Source of the DNA: Alitta virens
Lineage: Eukaryota; Annelida; Polychaeta; Phyllodocida; Nereididae
Length of the DNA: 64,000 nucleotides
Direction: 5' to 3'
NCBI GenBank assembly: GCA_932294295.1
Contig: OW028584.1
Span: forward strand, 8,874,407-8,938,406
Shown: piece by piece, positions 22,133 to 33,700 of the stretch
Position numbering within the stretch: position 1 is the stretch's first letter
Layout: every line of letters begins with the position of its first letter
Notes under the pieces: model-generated
The model's database searches: none
The model's input: the letters and a program-made list of their open reading frames with translations, nothing else
What the model was told of the DNA's origin: nothing
Program-made: the position numbers and the translations under genes

Positions 22133-23590
22133 GATTGTTTGACTGGTAGTCGAACTATCGAATGATGGTGCTGTCGGATGTTATATACTATTTTGTGGTG
22201 TAGGGGTGTGTCCGGTGCATGAGGGCGTGACTGTGCTACTGACCTATGGGGTGTCAGTTGGGTGGTGGTCAGTTACAGTGCATGACCTAAGTCTTGGTCA
22301 TTTTGCTGCTCTTGTGCCTGTATTGTTGCGTCATAATCCCTTAATTGGTTGGCTGTTTTGAAATACATATTATGCTTCTAAAGTGGCTGTGGACAAATGC
22401 AATTGACACTTTGAAGTTGGATTGCTGGTTGCATTCCTTAATTGAGGAGATACCTATTGTCTAGGCATTTGTAAGGGATGTAATCAAAGGGTAGGGTTGG
22501 AAGTCAACATAGTATGGATAATGAACGAATGGTGATGCGATGTAATTGGTGTGTAATTAGCTCTTGTGCACCAGCTGTGTTGACAGCTTGGTGGTATCAC
22601 AAAGTGCCTCTTACACAAGAGAATCTAAATAGAATACAAGAGTCCCTTTTGAACTTCCATTGAAGAGCTGAAAGGATAAAGGAGATTACAGAAGGATGCA
22701 TCTTCTGAAGCCCTGATGGGAAGTGGAGCCACTCGGCCTGGGGCTTAGTTAACAATAGATTGCACTATCCAGTGTCAAAGTGGCTAATTAAATTCGGCAG
22801 GTTGTTAGCCTACCCCGTAAATTACGGTGTATCTTCCAACAGGAAGGACTTGCCCTAATTGTAATATTTGCTGGCATTAGGGCTTTTGTGCCAGTGGTTC
22901 TTCTTTGAATTTAGCAATTAGTTATTGCATGGTGCGAGAACGCTACACCTTTGTCCTTATGTTTAAATTATAAACGATTGCGAGGACACGCAATCATAAC
23001 CCAAATTTATAAAAGAAAGAAAACGCCTGGGAAAATGCGTCTTGTAATATATAAATCCCTAATTTCTATGTTATGGGCGCAAGGATGTGCGCCAAAAGTA
23101 ATAATTTACTTTTGTGGTAGCCCGACGTTTATTTGTGATAGCGCCCCGGCTCCCCGGGCCCTATAATTGTGAACATATTTATATTAAATAATAGTGCCTG
23201 TTCATTTATGTGGCTCTATGAATAAACCCTTATTTTTTATTGAGATAGCGCATGGGTGTTTGCGCTATAAAAAGTTGTGCACCAGAAAATTACCATGAAG
23301 AATTCATAATTCTTAATTACATAAATATATACAATGTAACTATCTATACATTTTAACTTACAATGTGCTGTTTTGGCATGTTATGGTGTCTTTCCGTAGA
23401 CAGCCATAGGGCCTTGCAGTATACATTGCAAGATAATACATTTTTACACAGTGAATGGGCATGATATGTGGTCTTACCGTAGACCGCCATATGGCCTTTT
23501 TCACTGATCTAATCTAAAACAACATTGAAGTATGCAAGTTTGACATTGGGTAGTATAATTTATGCTTGGTTAGAAGTCTTATCCGGGTTA
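22133..23590 (-). other. pol-env spacer of the Gypsy element
   Basis: 1.46 kb without a supportable gene. It includes two related short hairpins (about 23383-23413 and 23464-23497). An env splice acceptor would be expected here but was not identified. Confidence 0.5.
23383..23497. repeat. Pair of related hairpins, 86 bp apart
   Basis: Copy 1 (about 23383-23413) pairs TGTCT with AGACA around TTCCGT. Copy 2 (about 23467-23497) pairs GGTCT with AGACC around TACCGT. The outer arms (ATGG/CCAT and ATATG/CATAT) also pair. The stem change T-A to G-C is compensatory, and both are followed by GGCC. Confidence 0.5.
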
Positions 23591-26500
23591 TTAAGGCAAG
23601 TTTTCAAGAAGAGCAGTTTGTGATCCTGCTAGTCTGAAGTATTTGTCTTGCAGTAATGTGTTGACATATTCTGAGCATTGTGGGTGGTTACCCATGTCTA
23701 TCCATGTGTTGTCGGTATTTTGGGTGTCATGTGTATTTACCAATAGCTGTAGGTCTCCATTTTTCAACCTTGCTTTCGTGATTGGGTAACACATTCTTGT
23801 TGGCACTGGGGAGACTAATAGTCTTTGTAATTGGTCGCTTTGTACTGGACTTGGTGCTGCTATCAGAGAGTTGCACGCTGCATTTGAAATGCATGCTTGT
23901 AAAATATCAAAGTTAGGCTGTACTTCAGTTTGTATTTTACAATATTTGTGTGGTGCAGGAGGTGTCTTTCCATTTTCATCTGTAACTAAATCTTTCAAAG
24001 ATTGTTGTTTGAGATGAGATACATTGTTTGTGCTTCCTGTATCAGTTCTGATCCAAGCTACCTTTAAGCGATTCACATGAAATATTCCAGAAAGTCTGTG
24101 GCCTTCTAGTGTTTCTAATATAGCATGTGATTTATCCAACATATGTTGAATAACCAATGGTCCTACAAAATCTAATCTTATTTTCTTTGAGTTAGTTTGC
24201 AGTGCACTAGCACTTGGGGCTAGTAAATACACAAGCATACCTTCAGAGAAAACTTGGTATTTTGTGGTTTTGTTTAATTGCCTGCGGGCCTGTTTTTGTT
24301 GTAGCTGGGCCTGTATTTCTAGCATTGACTTTCCTACCTTTTCTAATCTCTTTTTGAGTGTCTCAACATACTGTCTGTACGATGGCACAATATCTGTAAT
24401 ATTGCCACAGTCAAATGTAGTACGTGGGTGTCTCAAGTAGAGTAGGTAGTATGGTGACATATTGTCTAATGCTGGGCTGGCAAATGAATTGTAGGCATAT
24501 GCTACAGAATTCACAAATATTGGCCAATCATGGCCGTTGTCAGTGAGACACGTTGTTATCAAGTTTGAAATAGTACCAATGAATCTTTCAGACTTGTTGG
24601 CCTTGTGGTTCCCTATAGAGACAAATTTATGTTCAATCTTCAGTGCTTTGAACACATATTGTAATACTTGGTTGTCCCATTCTTTACCTAGGTCACTCAC
24701 AAATTGTTCACATGGTCCGTATTGCAGAACACATCGCTGTAATACAGCTTCTGCGACTGTGGCAGCATCTTTATTTTGTAATGGAACCAATGTAATGAAC
24801 CTTGTGATGTTACATACTAAAACTAGTATATAGCGGTAACCGGCTGGTGTCTCAGGCATTTGTTTTAAATCAGCATAAATCGTGCCGTACGGTGCATATG
24901 AGACAGGGATGTTCATCTCAAAAGGTCTTTCCTCGTTTATTGGTGTCTTTCGAGCTTGGCATGTTGTACAAGTACGAATGTACTGTGTTACCTGCTCATG
25001 CAAGCATGGAAAATGAAATCGCTGTTTGATTGTTGCTGCGACCCGCACAATTCCTTGGTGACACGCCAGGAGGTTGTCATGGTGCAAGGATATAACAAAA
25101 GGAACCAGAATCTTGTGCACTGCCAATTTGAGACATTGGTCTTCCTCTTTCTGTGCAAATTTGAACAATATTTTGTCAATCAGGACATACTGTTCTGCAA
25201 TGAGCATAATGCGTTTTGCAACAGTTTTGTTTGGAGGCAGAAGGCCTTCTGTTATATACGAATATACATCTTTAAAATCTGCACACTGGGATTGTAATCT
25301 AGCTACTTCGCGTTTGTCATACGGTAAGTGGTAGTTCTTTAACACTTTTGCCTGCAGTTTTCGTAACATTTCATTCAACTGCTTTTGATTTGGCATATGT
25401 TTTGCCATTACAACAGACTTATCTATGTCAAGTGGTTTTGTAGCTTTTGTCATATAGTCAGGGACGTCAGTGTGAGTTTCGTGTACTGTTTCTGTTTTGT
25501 CATGGAATGTCGTGTCCTTATATTGTCCTGTTTGGGTCTGTCTAACAGTGTCCACTAATCTTAATGGCTTGCTGCGGACTGGAGTATTGGTCCTTAATAC
25601 TGTAACAGGTTGTATTGGTGCTGTTGGTAGTCGGTGTTGTCTAGCTGTTCCTTGTTCACCTTGTGGATCAATCCTAGGAGTGGAGATCGCTGGTTTTGGA
25701 ACTTGGGGCGACGTGGGTGTTACTGAGCTGCGGAGGTCAGTAACTGCACGTTCCTGAGTCACAGTTCGCTCTCGTCGAGGTCTTCCCCTGCCTTTCGGCT
25801 GTTGTTGTAGTGTTGTAGTCGCTGTCAGTGTACTGTTTGTGGCTGTAGCCGTTGTCTTGCTAGGCAGTTGAGGCTGTTGTAACGTCTGACTTCTTGTTAC
25901 TACAAATGCAATGTCATCTGTTGTCTTTTCCACCTTTTGTGGATATCTAGACAAATAATCAGCGATGACTAGTGATTTTCCTTTGGTGTATTGTACATTC
26001 ATGGAATAACTGCTAAGTTTTTCAAGTAACCTAGTTATTCGCTCCGTGGCCGGCTCATGTTTGGATTTTAAAATCTGTGGTATTGCCGCATGATCGGTGA
26101 ATACATCAAAATCAGTGCATTTGAGTAAGTAGCGAAATGCTGTTACTGCAATTACTAAACCAGTGAGCTCTAACTCAGTGATGCTGTAGTTGGCTGCTGC
26201 TGGTGGAAGAGATTTTGAGAAGTAGGCTATTAATCTCTCTTGGTTTCTTTGAATTTGCCAAAGGCTGGCGCCTACTCCAACTTTGGATGTGTCTGTATAC
26301 AGGACAAATCTTCCTGGACTATTGGGCATTGCAAGGACTGGTGGTTGTATCAATAATTGGATGATTGTATCATAAGCATTCTGAGCTGTTTCGCTCCAGT
26401 CAAAATTGGCCTTCTTTGAGGCAATAGCATGGAGTGGTTTAAGCAAAGTTTGTAGGTTTTCTAGGTACATTGACAAGTATGATACCTTGCCTATAAAACC

Positions 26501-28633
26501 TTTCAGTTGTCTTTTGGTTTTCGGTTTTGGCAAATTTATAATTGCTTCTGTCCGATCGCGCATTGGTCTAATGCCTGCTTGTCGGTCAGTGATGACGATT
26601 TCGTGACCCATGTAAATCACTTTCTTCCTAAATAATTTTGCTTTGTCCGGTGCTATTTTAAGTCCATTATCTTGTAATGCCTTCAGGATAGTTTCAACAT
26701 GTTTAAAATGGTCCTGGACATTTTTGGAAAATACGATTAAATCGTCCATTATTCCAATGCAATATTCAGATGTGTTATATTTTTGCAAGATGTTATTAAT
26801 ATGCTTCTGAAATTCGGATGGCGATATACTTAATCCCATCGGTAATCGGCGATAGGCTAGGGACTTTCCCCCGGCATAGCTAACTATCGTGCAATAATTG
26901 GACGCTTTTTCGCTTAATAACAGACAGTAGTATGCCTGCTTAAGGTCAATGAGGCTGACTACCTGTGGTTCAGCGTGTCCAATGGTCTGGATTGCGTCTC
27001 TAATGAGTGGAAACGGCAAATTCCTTTTAACGATTCTCTTATTTAAATGTCGAAAATCAGTCACAAGACGTTTAGCCGACGTGCCCTTTTTGTTGATTAA
27101 CATGATTGGGCTTGCATATTGCGACGTGTGTTGTTTTAAGACTCCCATCTGTTCTAATTTCTGGAGTTCTCTATCAATGAGAGGTTTCTCGTTCGCCGAC
27201 ACTGGAAATGGGCGAATATAGAACGGAGTGTCATCAGACAGATTAAAATCGATGGTTAAGTTCGAGTTTCCAACCTCGTTATGTAAACTTAACGCCGGTT
27301 TATATTTGAGAAGCAACTGCTTCAATTGCTGTCTTTGGTCACTGTCTAGCATGCTGTCAGTTAATTGGACATCTCTAGTTATGATCTCCTCATCGAACAT
27401 AGTCAGTCTCTGATCATCTGGTTCTAAGAAAGGGAATTTTCTTTTCTTTATCTGAAATAATTCCTTTCTAGTGATCTGTCGAGTTGTGCTGTCTGCCTGT
27501 TCTGTAGAGTTGTGTGGTTGGTTGTCTATCTTTGGCATTATTGTTGGTTTTAATGCGCTATAAAAATTGAATGTTGTAGCCTCGCTGTCTTTGTCTACTG
27601 ACTGTATGATGTTGTACGTGTGGAGTACACTGGACGTACTAAAAGTTGCAATGGCATGTTGCCTAGAAATGCGCTTAACTGTGTGATATGGGTTGGTAAT
27701 TGCAATCTTTGCACAACCTGCATGAAATTGTACCAGCATAAGTCTTGGCATAAATGCTATGAATCTTGCAGTGGCTTTGATCTTACCTTGCGCATGCATG
27801 AATGTCTTAGGCATTCTACCAGAGACACAGATCATTTTTGTCTGGCCTGGCTGCAACTGAACATCATTTTGAGGATATATGCGTATTGGTTGTCGTTTGA
27901 ATGTTATTTTGTGTTCATTGAAGTCTAGTTTAGCTTCAATATGTTCTAATGCACTGTTCCCAATAACTAGGTTTATTCCGCCTAGTACATTAACGACTGT
28001 CGCTGTTATCTCAAATTCATGTGAACTAATGCTGCACTTGAATGTGATTGCATAGTTCGCAGTTAAATAATCGCCATTTCCGACCCTGAACCTAATAGGT
28101 TGGATTGGTGTTTTTGGCAATTGTGACAGAAAATGGCTATTTTGCACAAATTTGGAGCACAATAATGATTGTGTGGCTCCTGAGTCAAACAGAGTTATGA
28201 TCTTTTCTCTGTTTGGTAATAATGCTGTTACCATATTCTGTTTATCCAAGTGTAGAGACATAGTGTCACTTGGTGTTGGTAGGTAGGTCATTGGTGGACT
28301 GTTTGTGTTGTCCGTGGTCTGTCCAGTAGAAACTTTCTGGTCATGTGTGGCCTCTGTTTCGGTATTCTGTTCTTTGCATACATATGCAACATTACTATTT
28401 GCATGATTGTCATCTAAATTTTCTAGCACATTTTCAACAACATTTCTACTTTCATTATATACATATTTGACCTTTGCGGTTTCAGTTTGAGCGGTCGACT
28501 CGAGGTGATGGGTGATTGAAGATGATTGACATGATTGATGCTGTGAGGGAGGAGAGTGAGAGATAGGCATACTACTACTAGATTCTACTTGTATACTACA
28601 ATAACCCTTAGACTGTGGGACATTTACATTCAT
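23591..28633 (-). CDS. pol: Gypsy (Metaviridae) Pol polyprotein: protease, reverse transcriptase, RNase H, integrase
   Basis: One open frame of 1,680 residues. Retropepsin has the catalytic triplet in LFDSGATQS (about residue 150). RT spans about 470-700 with LIDLKQAYY and LPMGLSISPSEFQ; the catalytic box reads IMDD (about 627) instead of the usual Y/F-x-DD, while both aspartates are present. RNase H follows with VLYTDTSKVGVG, an ELELTGL segment and FTDH (about 790-910). A basic Pro/Thr-rich linker leads to an integrase with an HHCC zinc finger (HQGIVRVAATIK ... CTTCQARK) and a DDE core: YADLKQ, VSDLGKEW and KSERFIG. The start is the ATG at 28633, 53 nt after the gag stop and in another frame, so expression needs separate initiation, splicing or recoding; no classic slippery site was recognised. 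Confidence 0.92.
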   Translation of the reverse strand: MNVNVPQSKGYCSIQVESSSSMPISHSPPSQHQSCQSSSITHHLESTAQTETAKVKYVYNESRNVVENVLENLDDNHANSNVAYVCKEQNTETEATHDQKVSTGQTTDNTNSPPMTYLPTPSDTMSLHLDKQNMVTALLPNREKIITLFDSGATQSLLCSKFVQNSHFLSQLPKTPIQPIRFRVGNGDYLTANYAITFKCSISSHEFEITATVVNVLGGINLVIGNSALEHIEAKLDFNEHKITFKRQPIRIYPQNDVQLQPGQTKMICVSGRMPKTFMHAQGKIKATARFIAFMPRLMLVQFHAGCAKIAITNPYHTVKRISRQHAIATFSTSSVLHTYNIIQSVDKDSEATTFNFYSALKPTIMPKIDNQPHNSTEQADSTTRQITRKELFQIKKRKFPFLEPDDQRLTMFDEEIITRDVQLTDSMLDSDQRQQLKQLLLKYKPALSLHNEVGNSNLTIDFNLSDDTPFYIRPFPVSANEKPLIDRELQKLEQMGVLKQHTSQYASPIMLINKKGTSAKRLVTDFRHLNKRIVKRNLPFPLIRDAIQTIGHAEPQVVSLIDLKQAYYCLLLSEKASNYCTIVSYAGGKSLAYRRLPMGLSISPSEFQKHINNILQKYNTSEYCIGIMDDLIVFSKNVQDHFKHVETILKALQDNGLKIAPDKAKLFRKKVIYMGHEIVITDRQAGIRPMRDRTEAIINLPKPKTKRQLKGFIGKVSYLSMYLENLQTLLKPLHAIASKKANFDWSETAQNAYDTIIQLLIQPPVLAMPNSPGRFVLYTDTSKVGVGASLWQIQRNQERLIAYFSKSLPPAAANYSITELELTGLVIAVTAFRYLLKCTDFDVFTDHAAIPQILKSKHEPATERITRLLEKLSSYSMNVQYTKGKSLVIADYLSRYPQKVEKTTDDIAFVVTRSQTLQQPQLPSKTTATATNSTLTATTTLQQQPKGRGRPRRERTVTQERAVTDLRSSVTPTSPQVPKPAISTPRIDPQGEQGTARQHRLPTAPIQPVTVLRTNTPVRSKPLRLVDTVRQTQTGQYKDTTFHDKTETVHETHTDVPDYMTKATKPLDIDKSVVMAKHMPNQKQLNEMLRKLQAKVLKNYHLPYDKREVARLQSQCADFKDVYSYITEGLLPPNKTVAKRIMLIAEQYVLIDKILFKFAQKEEDQCLKLAVHKILVPFVISLHHDNLLACHQGIVRVAATIKQRFHFPCLHEQVTQYIRTCTTCQARKTPINEERPFEMNIPVSYAPYGTIYADLKQMPETPAGYRYILVLVCNITRFITLVPLQNKDAATVAEAVLQRCVLQYGPCEQFVSDLGKEWDNQVLQYVFKALKIEHKFVSIGNHKANKSERFIGTISNLITTCLTDNGHDWPIFVNSVAYAYNSFASPALDNMSPYYLLYLRHPRTTFDCGNITDIVPSYRQYVETLKKRLEKVGKSMLEIQAQLQQKQARRQLNKTTKYQVFSEGMLVYLLAPSASALQTNSKKIRLDFVGPLVIQHMLDKSHAILETLEGHRLSGIFHVNRLKVAWIRTDTGSTNNVSHLKQQSLKDLVTDENGKTPPAPHKYCKIQTEVQPNFDILQACISNAACNSLIAAPSPVQSDQLQRLLVSPVPTRMCYPITKARLKNGDLQLLVNTHDTQNTDNTWIDMGNHPQCSEYVNTLLQDKYFRLAGSQTALLENLP

Positions 28634-28686
28634 GGATTTAATTACAGGGGATGCAGAGTGTCTGGCACATGCAATCTGGTCCCCGC

Positions 28687-29814
28687 TTAAAAATGCTTAG
28701 ATGCAATTTCCTCTTCGAATTGCTTGCATCCTCGCCAATCATGCGTCTTGCTTTTGCAATATTGGCAGCCTTCATTTTGAAATGAGACTTGACGCTTGGG
28801 TGGAGCTGGTGAAGGTCCCCGCTGTGATCTGCCATCCCTGGACTCTCGTGACTGCGAACGCCTGTCATGGCTATCCCTGCTATCACGTCTGTCACGGCTA
28901 TCACGCCTATCACGGCTATCTCTTCTGTCACGGCTGTCTGTGCGGTTCCATCGGTTGTTTTGACGGTTTCCACTGAAGTCACGGCGTGATCTGGAGTACT
29001 GACTGTTTGAACCATCTCGGCTGTTGCTGCGCCTGCGGTTATTGGTCCAATGATCTCTCCTATCTCTGCTTCCATTTCGATGCTGTTGGTCGTTCCACTG
29101 GTCTCTGTTACCTCTATATGGAGATGGTGAATATCTACTTCTGAATGGCGATCTTGCTCTGTTGCGGTCGCGGTCTGTAGATTGGTCATATGTAGGTCTG
29201 GTTGCCTGCATGGCAAGAACCATGGACTGGAATTGGTCTTGTATTTCAGCCAAATCGTTTTTGGTTGCTACATTCTCCATGACCGTCATGATTTGTGGTC
29301 CTGAAGGAAGTAAGGTCTCATCAGCAAGATAAGCCTGAGCTATGGTCATCGTTGCTTGGAGGTTGGTATGACCCTGTGCTCTCAGATGTGAGCGAATGTT
29401 CATAGGCATGGCCTCTATGAACTGAATGACGATGTCCTCTGGATTCGTCACTGCAGCTTTTCCGGCTGCGATGTCAAGGCGGTTCCTGAAGGCGGCTAGC
29501 TTTTCACCTGGGCGGATTGATATTGACCTGAAGGCACGAACGTGTTCGGCTCTTGGTGTCTGCCTTGAATATCTTGTCTTAAATAACGTTTTAAGCGTTT
29601 CTAAATCTACAAAGAGGGCTTTGTTGGCCTCGTACCACCATCTGGCATCTTTTCCTAGAGTAAGCCTAAATCGGCTAATGGCGTCCTCATTACTTACTTT
29701 TAGTTCACTGCAATAATCAGTGAATGCCATCCAGTGCTGGGATGCACTTTCTGAATCGTCAGCATTGTATTTTGCCGGCATACAATCCGTCTGTACAATG
29801 TATTGTGTTGCCAT
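28687..29814 (-). CDS. gag: Gypsy Gag protein with CCHC zinc knuckle
   Basis: 375 residues, ATG at 29814. The N-terminal two thirds resemble the Gypsy capsid region: SASQHWMAFTDYC, GKDARWWYEANKALF and PGEKLAAFRNRLDIAAG. Next is an Arg/Asp/Ser-rich stretch with repeated SRDRRD units (about 280-320) that could bind nucleic acid. The C terminus has one CCHC knuckle, CQYCKSKTHDWRGC. The protein would assemble the particle and package the RNA. A frame in another phase (28638-29216) overlaps the Arg-rich part and is treated as a shadow. Confidence 0.88.
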   Translation of the reverse strand: MATQYIVQTDCMPAKYNADDSESASQHWMAFTDYCSELKVSNEDAISRFRLTLGKDARWWYEANKALFVDLETLKTLFKTRYSRQTPRAEHVRAFRSISIRPGEKLAAFRNRLDIAAGKAAVTNPEDIVIQFIEAMPMNIRSHLRAQGHTNLQATMTIAQAYLADETLLPSGPQIMTVMENVATKNDLAEIQDQFQSMVLAMQATRPTYDQSTDRDRNRARSPFRSRYSPSPYRGNRDQWNDQQHRNGSRDRRDHWTNNRRRSNSRDGSNSQYSRSRRDFSGNRQNNRWNRTDSRDRRDSRDRRDSRDRRDSRDSHDRRSQSRESRDGRSQRGPSPAPPKRQVSFQNEGCQYCKSKTHDWRGCKQFEEEIASKHF

Positions 29815-30368
29815 ATTGAGGCTTATTTGGACTATGCTATAAAATGTTTCTGATCCGAGTTTGAGATCAGGGATTTGTGCAATGTGTAAAAAAAACTTAA
29901 GCGGATGTACTGTTTACAGTTCTGGATTCAGGTAAGTTACTTTTATAAAAAAATAGTTGTGACTTTTGATCTAGCTAAAAAGTGTATTTGATTGGAGCAA
30001 TAGTTTTTAACAGTAATATATATATTCACAAGGAAATTTGTAACAATATCTATGCACCAAATGTCATGTAAGGTTCAGTATAACTGCATGTAAAAAGTTT
30101 AAAACAGTAAAATTTGTATGAAAATAATTGTGGTTAGATTAGCTTTTCATTTGTGAGAGGATCAAACATTCATAGCAAGCTTCAATTTTGTACTCTGGTC
30201 AATACTGTGAGTAGCTACTAGTTACTAAATGAACATTCAGAATCATTTACAGTCATTGAGTACCTTATTAGCTGTTGCTGCTGCTGTGTAGTTGCTGTAT
30301 CTTTGCTGTGCTTCAGTTGTCCTGTTGTGTTGTCTTGTTCTGATCGAGTAGAGCCTGGATTCTCACCA
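29815..30368 (-). other. 5' leader of the Gypsy element, with primer-binding site
   Basis: A 554-nt region between the 5' LTR and gag. In element orientation the leader begins TGGTGAGAATCCAGGC directly after the LTR, consistent with a tRNA primer-binding site (TGG pairs with tRNA CCA). I do not assign the tRNA. No gene is seen. Confidence 0.6.
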
Positions 30369-30745
30369 TGTTGAATTGAAGACAAGTCAGGAAGGTAGTG
30401 TGTAGTGAAGCTTTATTCTGCTTATGACCCAGACTAGTGGGTGGTCTAGGCTTTTATATTATTCACCAGACAAAGGCCAGAGTTGGGCCTGTTGTCATGG
30501 ATCTTTGAGACAAAGCCTCATAAAATCAATATGGAGCTTCTGGTCCAGTGAGACTGGCCAGTTGGTCCATTGTCCTATTACCTAAGACCAGCAGATGCAA
30601 CTGCTGTGGTCTTCTGCATAATTAATCTGAATGCACAGACAAAGCAATTCCTTTGTCTGTCTATAACATATAGAAGTACATATAGATATTTGACTATAGT
30701 ATATTAAAGTTAAGATATTACTAACATGATAATAATAACATGATA
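30369..30745 (-). repeat. 5' LTR of the Gypsy element
   Basis: 377 bp, matching the left LTR at every position I compared. It is followed outside by the GTAC duplication at 30746-30749. Confidence 0.9.
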
Positions 30746-30749
30746 GTAC

Positions 30750-33700
30750 TAACAATAAAATACTCGGAAATCGAGGTATGAAAAAGTCCAGTAATTGTTC
30801 AAAATTATTGTTGATTGGTGCTGCCTATAAAGATGATCCGTTGGTCATTCTGATCCCTTCCTCAATTCAGACGGATTGCGTGCATTTTGTCCATGCTGAG
30901 ACATTACAATATTAATTCCAGAACTATAATTGTAATTATTTACAGCAAAGCTAATTTTGATACCAGATGTGTATGCATGATCAAAGACGATATCTAGATT
31001 TCTTTTTGGCATTCAGAAAGTTCAATTCTTTTAGAAATTAAAATTGACATTGACTGAAGATATTACTCAAGTATATCGGTGTTCATCAACAAAAATTTGC
31101 AGTCAATTAGATTATGCCAAGTTAATTTTCCAATTATGCCAATTATAGTCTTCAGTTACTTTGTTATGTAATGTGTGATTGCATTGAGTTATCACGTGAT
31201 TTTACTTTCTTTAACTTACGGTTACAAGAACGCATTCATTATTGCACCGATAGAGTTAATTTTGTAATCTCAGGTATTTCACCTCATATTCAAAGTCATT
31301 CTGTAACCTTGACCTTTGACCTTAGGTCATCTAAAGTGGTTGAACTGAGTGTATAAGACTAACTCAAATTGGGTGAAGATCCATTAATTTAGTGAGGAGT
31401 TATGTTACCCCATTTGGGGGTGATTATCCTCAGGGGTTGGAAATGATGTGTGGATGCCACAACATCACTCAACATAGCTCAGCATCACTCAGCATCATGT
31501 TTTGAGTAAAAATCAGGGCCAAAACCTGTCAAAAATACCACAGTTATACGATATCCTAAAACGCCTTTGCAAGACAAACATTTTGGCATCTAGTTCAAGA
31601 CTCTACCTTAAATATAAAGTGAGTTACAATAATTTTTTATCTTAAAATTCAGGGTGACCTTGACCTTTGACCCGAGGTCATTCACACTATATAATAAGTG
31701 ACTCAAATATGGTTAAATTTCAATAAACCAATCCAAAGTTATTAGAGATATTTTTTTAGGGTAAATAAGAAATTTTAACACCCGATATATCAGAAAAGGA
31801 GCTTCTTATTGCCACCAAAACTTCGACTGCATAGATCGGCCATAACACAATTTGAATCCGTAATTAACTAAGTTTGGCAACTTCAGGTTCTTCACATTTA
31901 GAATAATAATTGATTTTTGACCCTAGTTCACCCCTTTACTCCCTTTGGGGTGTCAATGTGATGGGTGGGAATAGACCTTTTAGCACCTACGAACATATTT
32001 GAGTTAAATAAAACCTGTGACCTTGAGAAATGGGTCAAGGTCACTCATATTGGGTCAAAGTGTTTACGCCACCCCAAGGTATAATCTGACCAAGTTTGGT
32101 TGAGCAACTAAAAAAAGGTGACAGACTATCAAATACTGTACGAAGGTCTTCACCCATAGTGATGGGTGAAGACCAATTAATCCACGCACTTGTTTATACG
32201 CCCTATAAACTCACCAAAACATTATTGGAAAGCCTCAGCTGTGAGTAGGGGAAGGACTTAGTATTACCGGCCCAAATTATGCCAATTGGTCTGCCATGAA
32301 GGAGGAACCAAGAAGTTTAGGCCCACTAGGTTAGTAGTCTATCAAAGCTCTGCTAATTTAGAGCGAGTTGTCAGTTGATTTATTTTTGAAGTCGGATTTA
32401 TAACTCATTATTAAGATTTATTGCAGAAAATTTTAAAATCGCAAATTATCCCTTATGCAGTGTGATATTTTCAATCATCCTGAGAAAGTCCTCCATGGTT
32501 GGCTGCAACACTATCAGCAGAAAATTATTTTAGGTATATTTTCAGGTTATCAGCATATTTAACCAAAGATCCTTGTAATTTAGTTTCAAACTAAATATAT
32601 TTATGAGCAGCAAAGCCATAATTATATTTGGCATACCATATTTCTACTTTAAGTCTTTAAAATACAAATATTTTTCTTCCTCGGTTTTCTGAAAGGTCCA
32701 CTGTCCTTTCTGTTTCATATCTTTACACTTTCTTCCTTTAATACTGAGACATTAGCCAATTTCTTTTGACAACTTTTTTAACTCCCTCATTCCAGGAGCA
32801 TCTCCTTCCATTTTAGGGTCATTCCGTGTCAAATCATCCAGGGGGTGCCAAGTGACCCCCCCAGAATGCCCTGAAAAAATTCATGTGCTTATCTACCCAT
32901 AGTATGAAAAACTGCCAAATATTAGGTCTATATCTCAATTAGTTTTCGTTTTACAGTCCTTTGAAATTAAATTAATTTTATTAAATAAAGTCTCTTTTTT
33001 GCCATATTAGTTTTTCGACTGATTTTGTAGCTCAACCATGCAAAATTAACTGGAGATACACTTGATTCGAATTCCTAGGCATGGATATAGTCAGTGCAGC
33101 AATTTTCAGCCTTACACTAGCATTTATAGTGCAGCTATAAGCTGCCAAAGTTTCCCGAATATGCATTGGCGAAAAAACTAAAAACATTAATTATATTTCA
33201 AAGGGCTGTAAAACGAAAACTAATTGAGATATAGACCTAATATTTGGCAGTTTTTCCAACTATGGGTAGACAAGCACATGTGAACACGGAATGACCCTTT
33301 AGTACTTTACAATTGAAACATCATTGCGCTTCAATTTGGGAAGAAAGAACTTCTTTAGGCCTTACATCTTAATAACTCAGTCAGACTGCTCAGATATCTG
33401 AGTTATCTTCATTTCATGAACATGAAAATATATCGTATTTGTGGTATTATCCACTATAGCTATCTATATTTGCGACGAAACTAGTTTTCATGGTGATGAA
33501 TGCATACATATAATTATTATCTTCATTTTATAACAGCCCCAATTGGTGTATAGGAATTTTTCACATAATCATATTTCATAGGGCCTCAATACTACTTCAC
33601 AATGCTATAAAATGTATTAGTCTCATCATTCTTGATCCATCAACGAAATTTCTGTTTTGGCAATACATTTTTGTATTGGCAGGTTACTTTTTAGGTTGTG

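Larger units (their letters stand above)
17296..30745 (-). mobile_element. Full-length Gypsy-type endogenous retrovirus with env, 13,450 bp
   Basis: Two 377-bp LTRs (17296-17672 and 30369-30745) look identical base for base and bracket minus-strand gag, pol and env frames, all open. The insertion is flanked by a 4-bp duplication GTAC (17292-17295 and 30746-30749). Order in element direction: 5' LTR (right), a 554-nt leader, gag, pol, a 1.46-kb gap, env, a 1.77-kb 3' non-coding region, 3' LTR (left). The long gaps make it large for a Gypsy element. Identical LTRs and open frames indicate a recent insertion, possibly still active. No host exon was recognised inside it. Confidence 0.92.
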
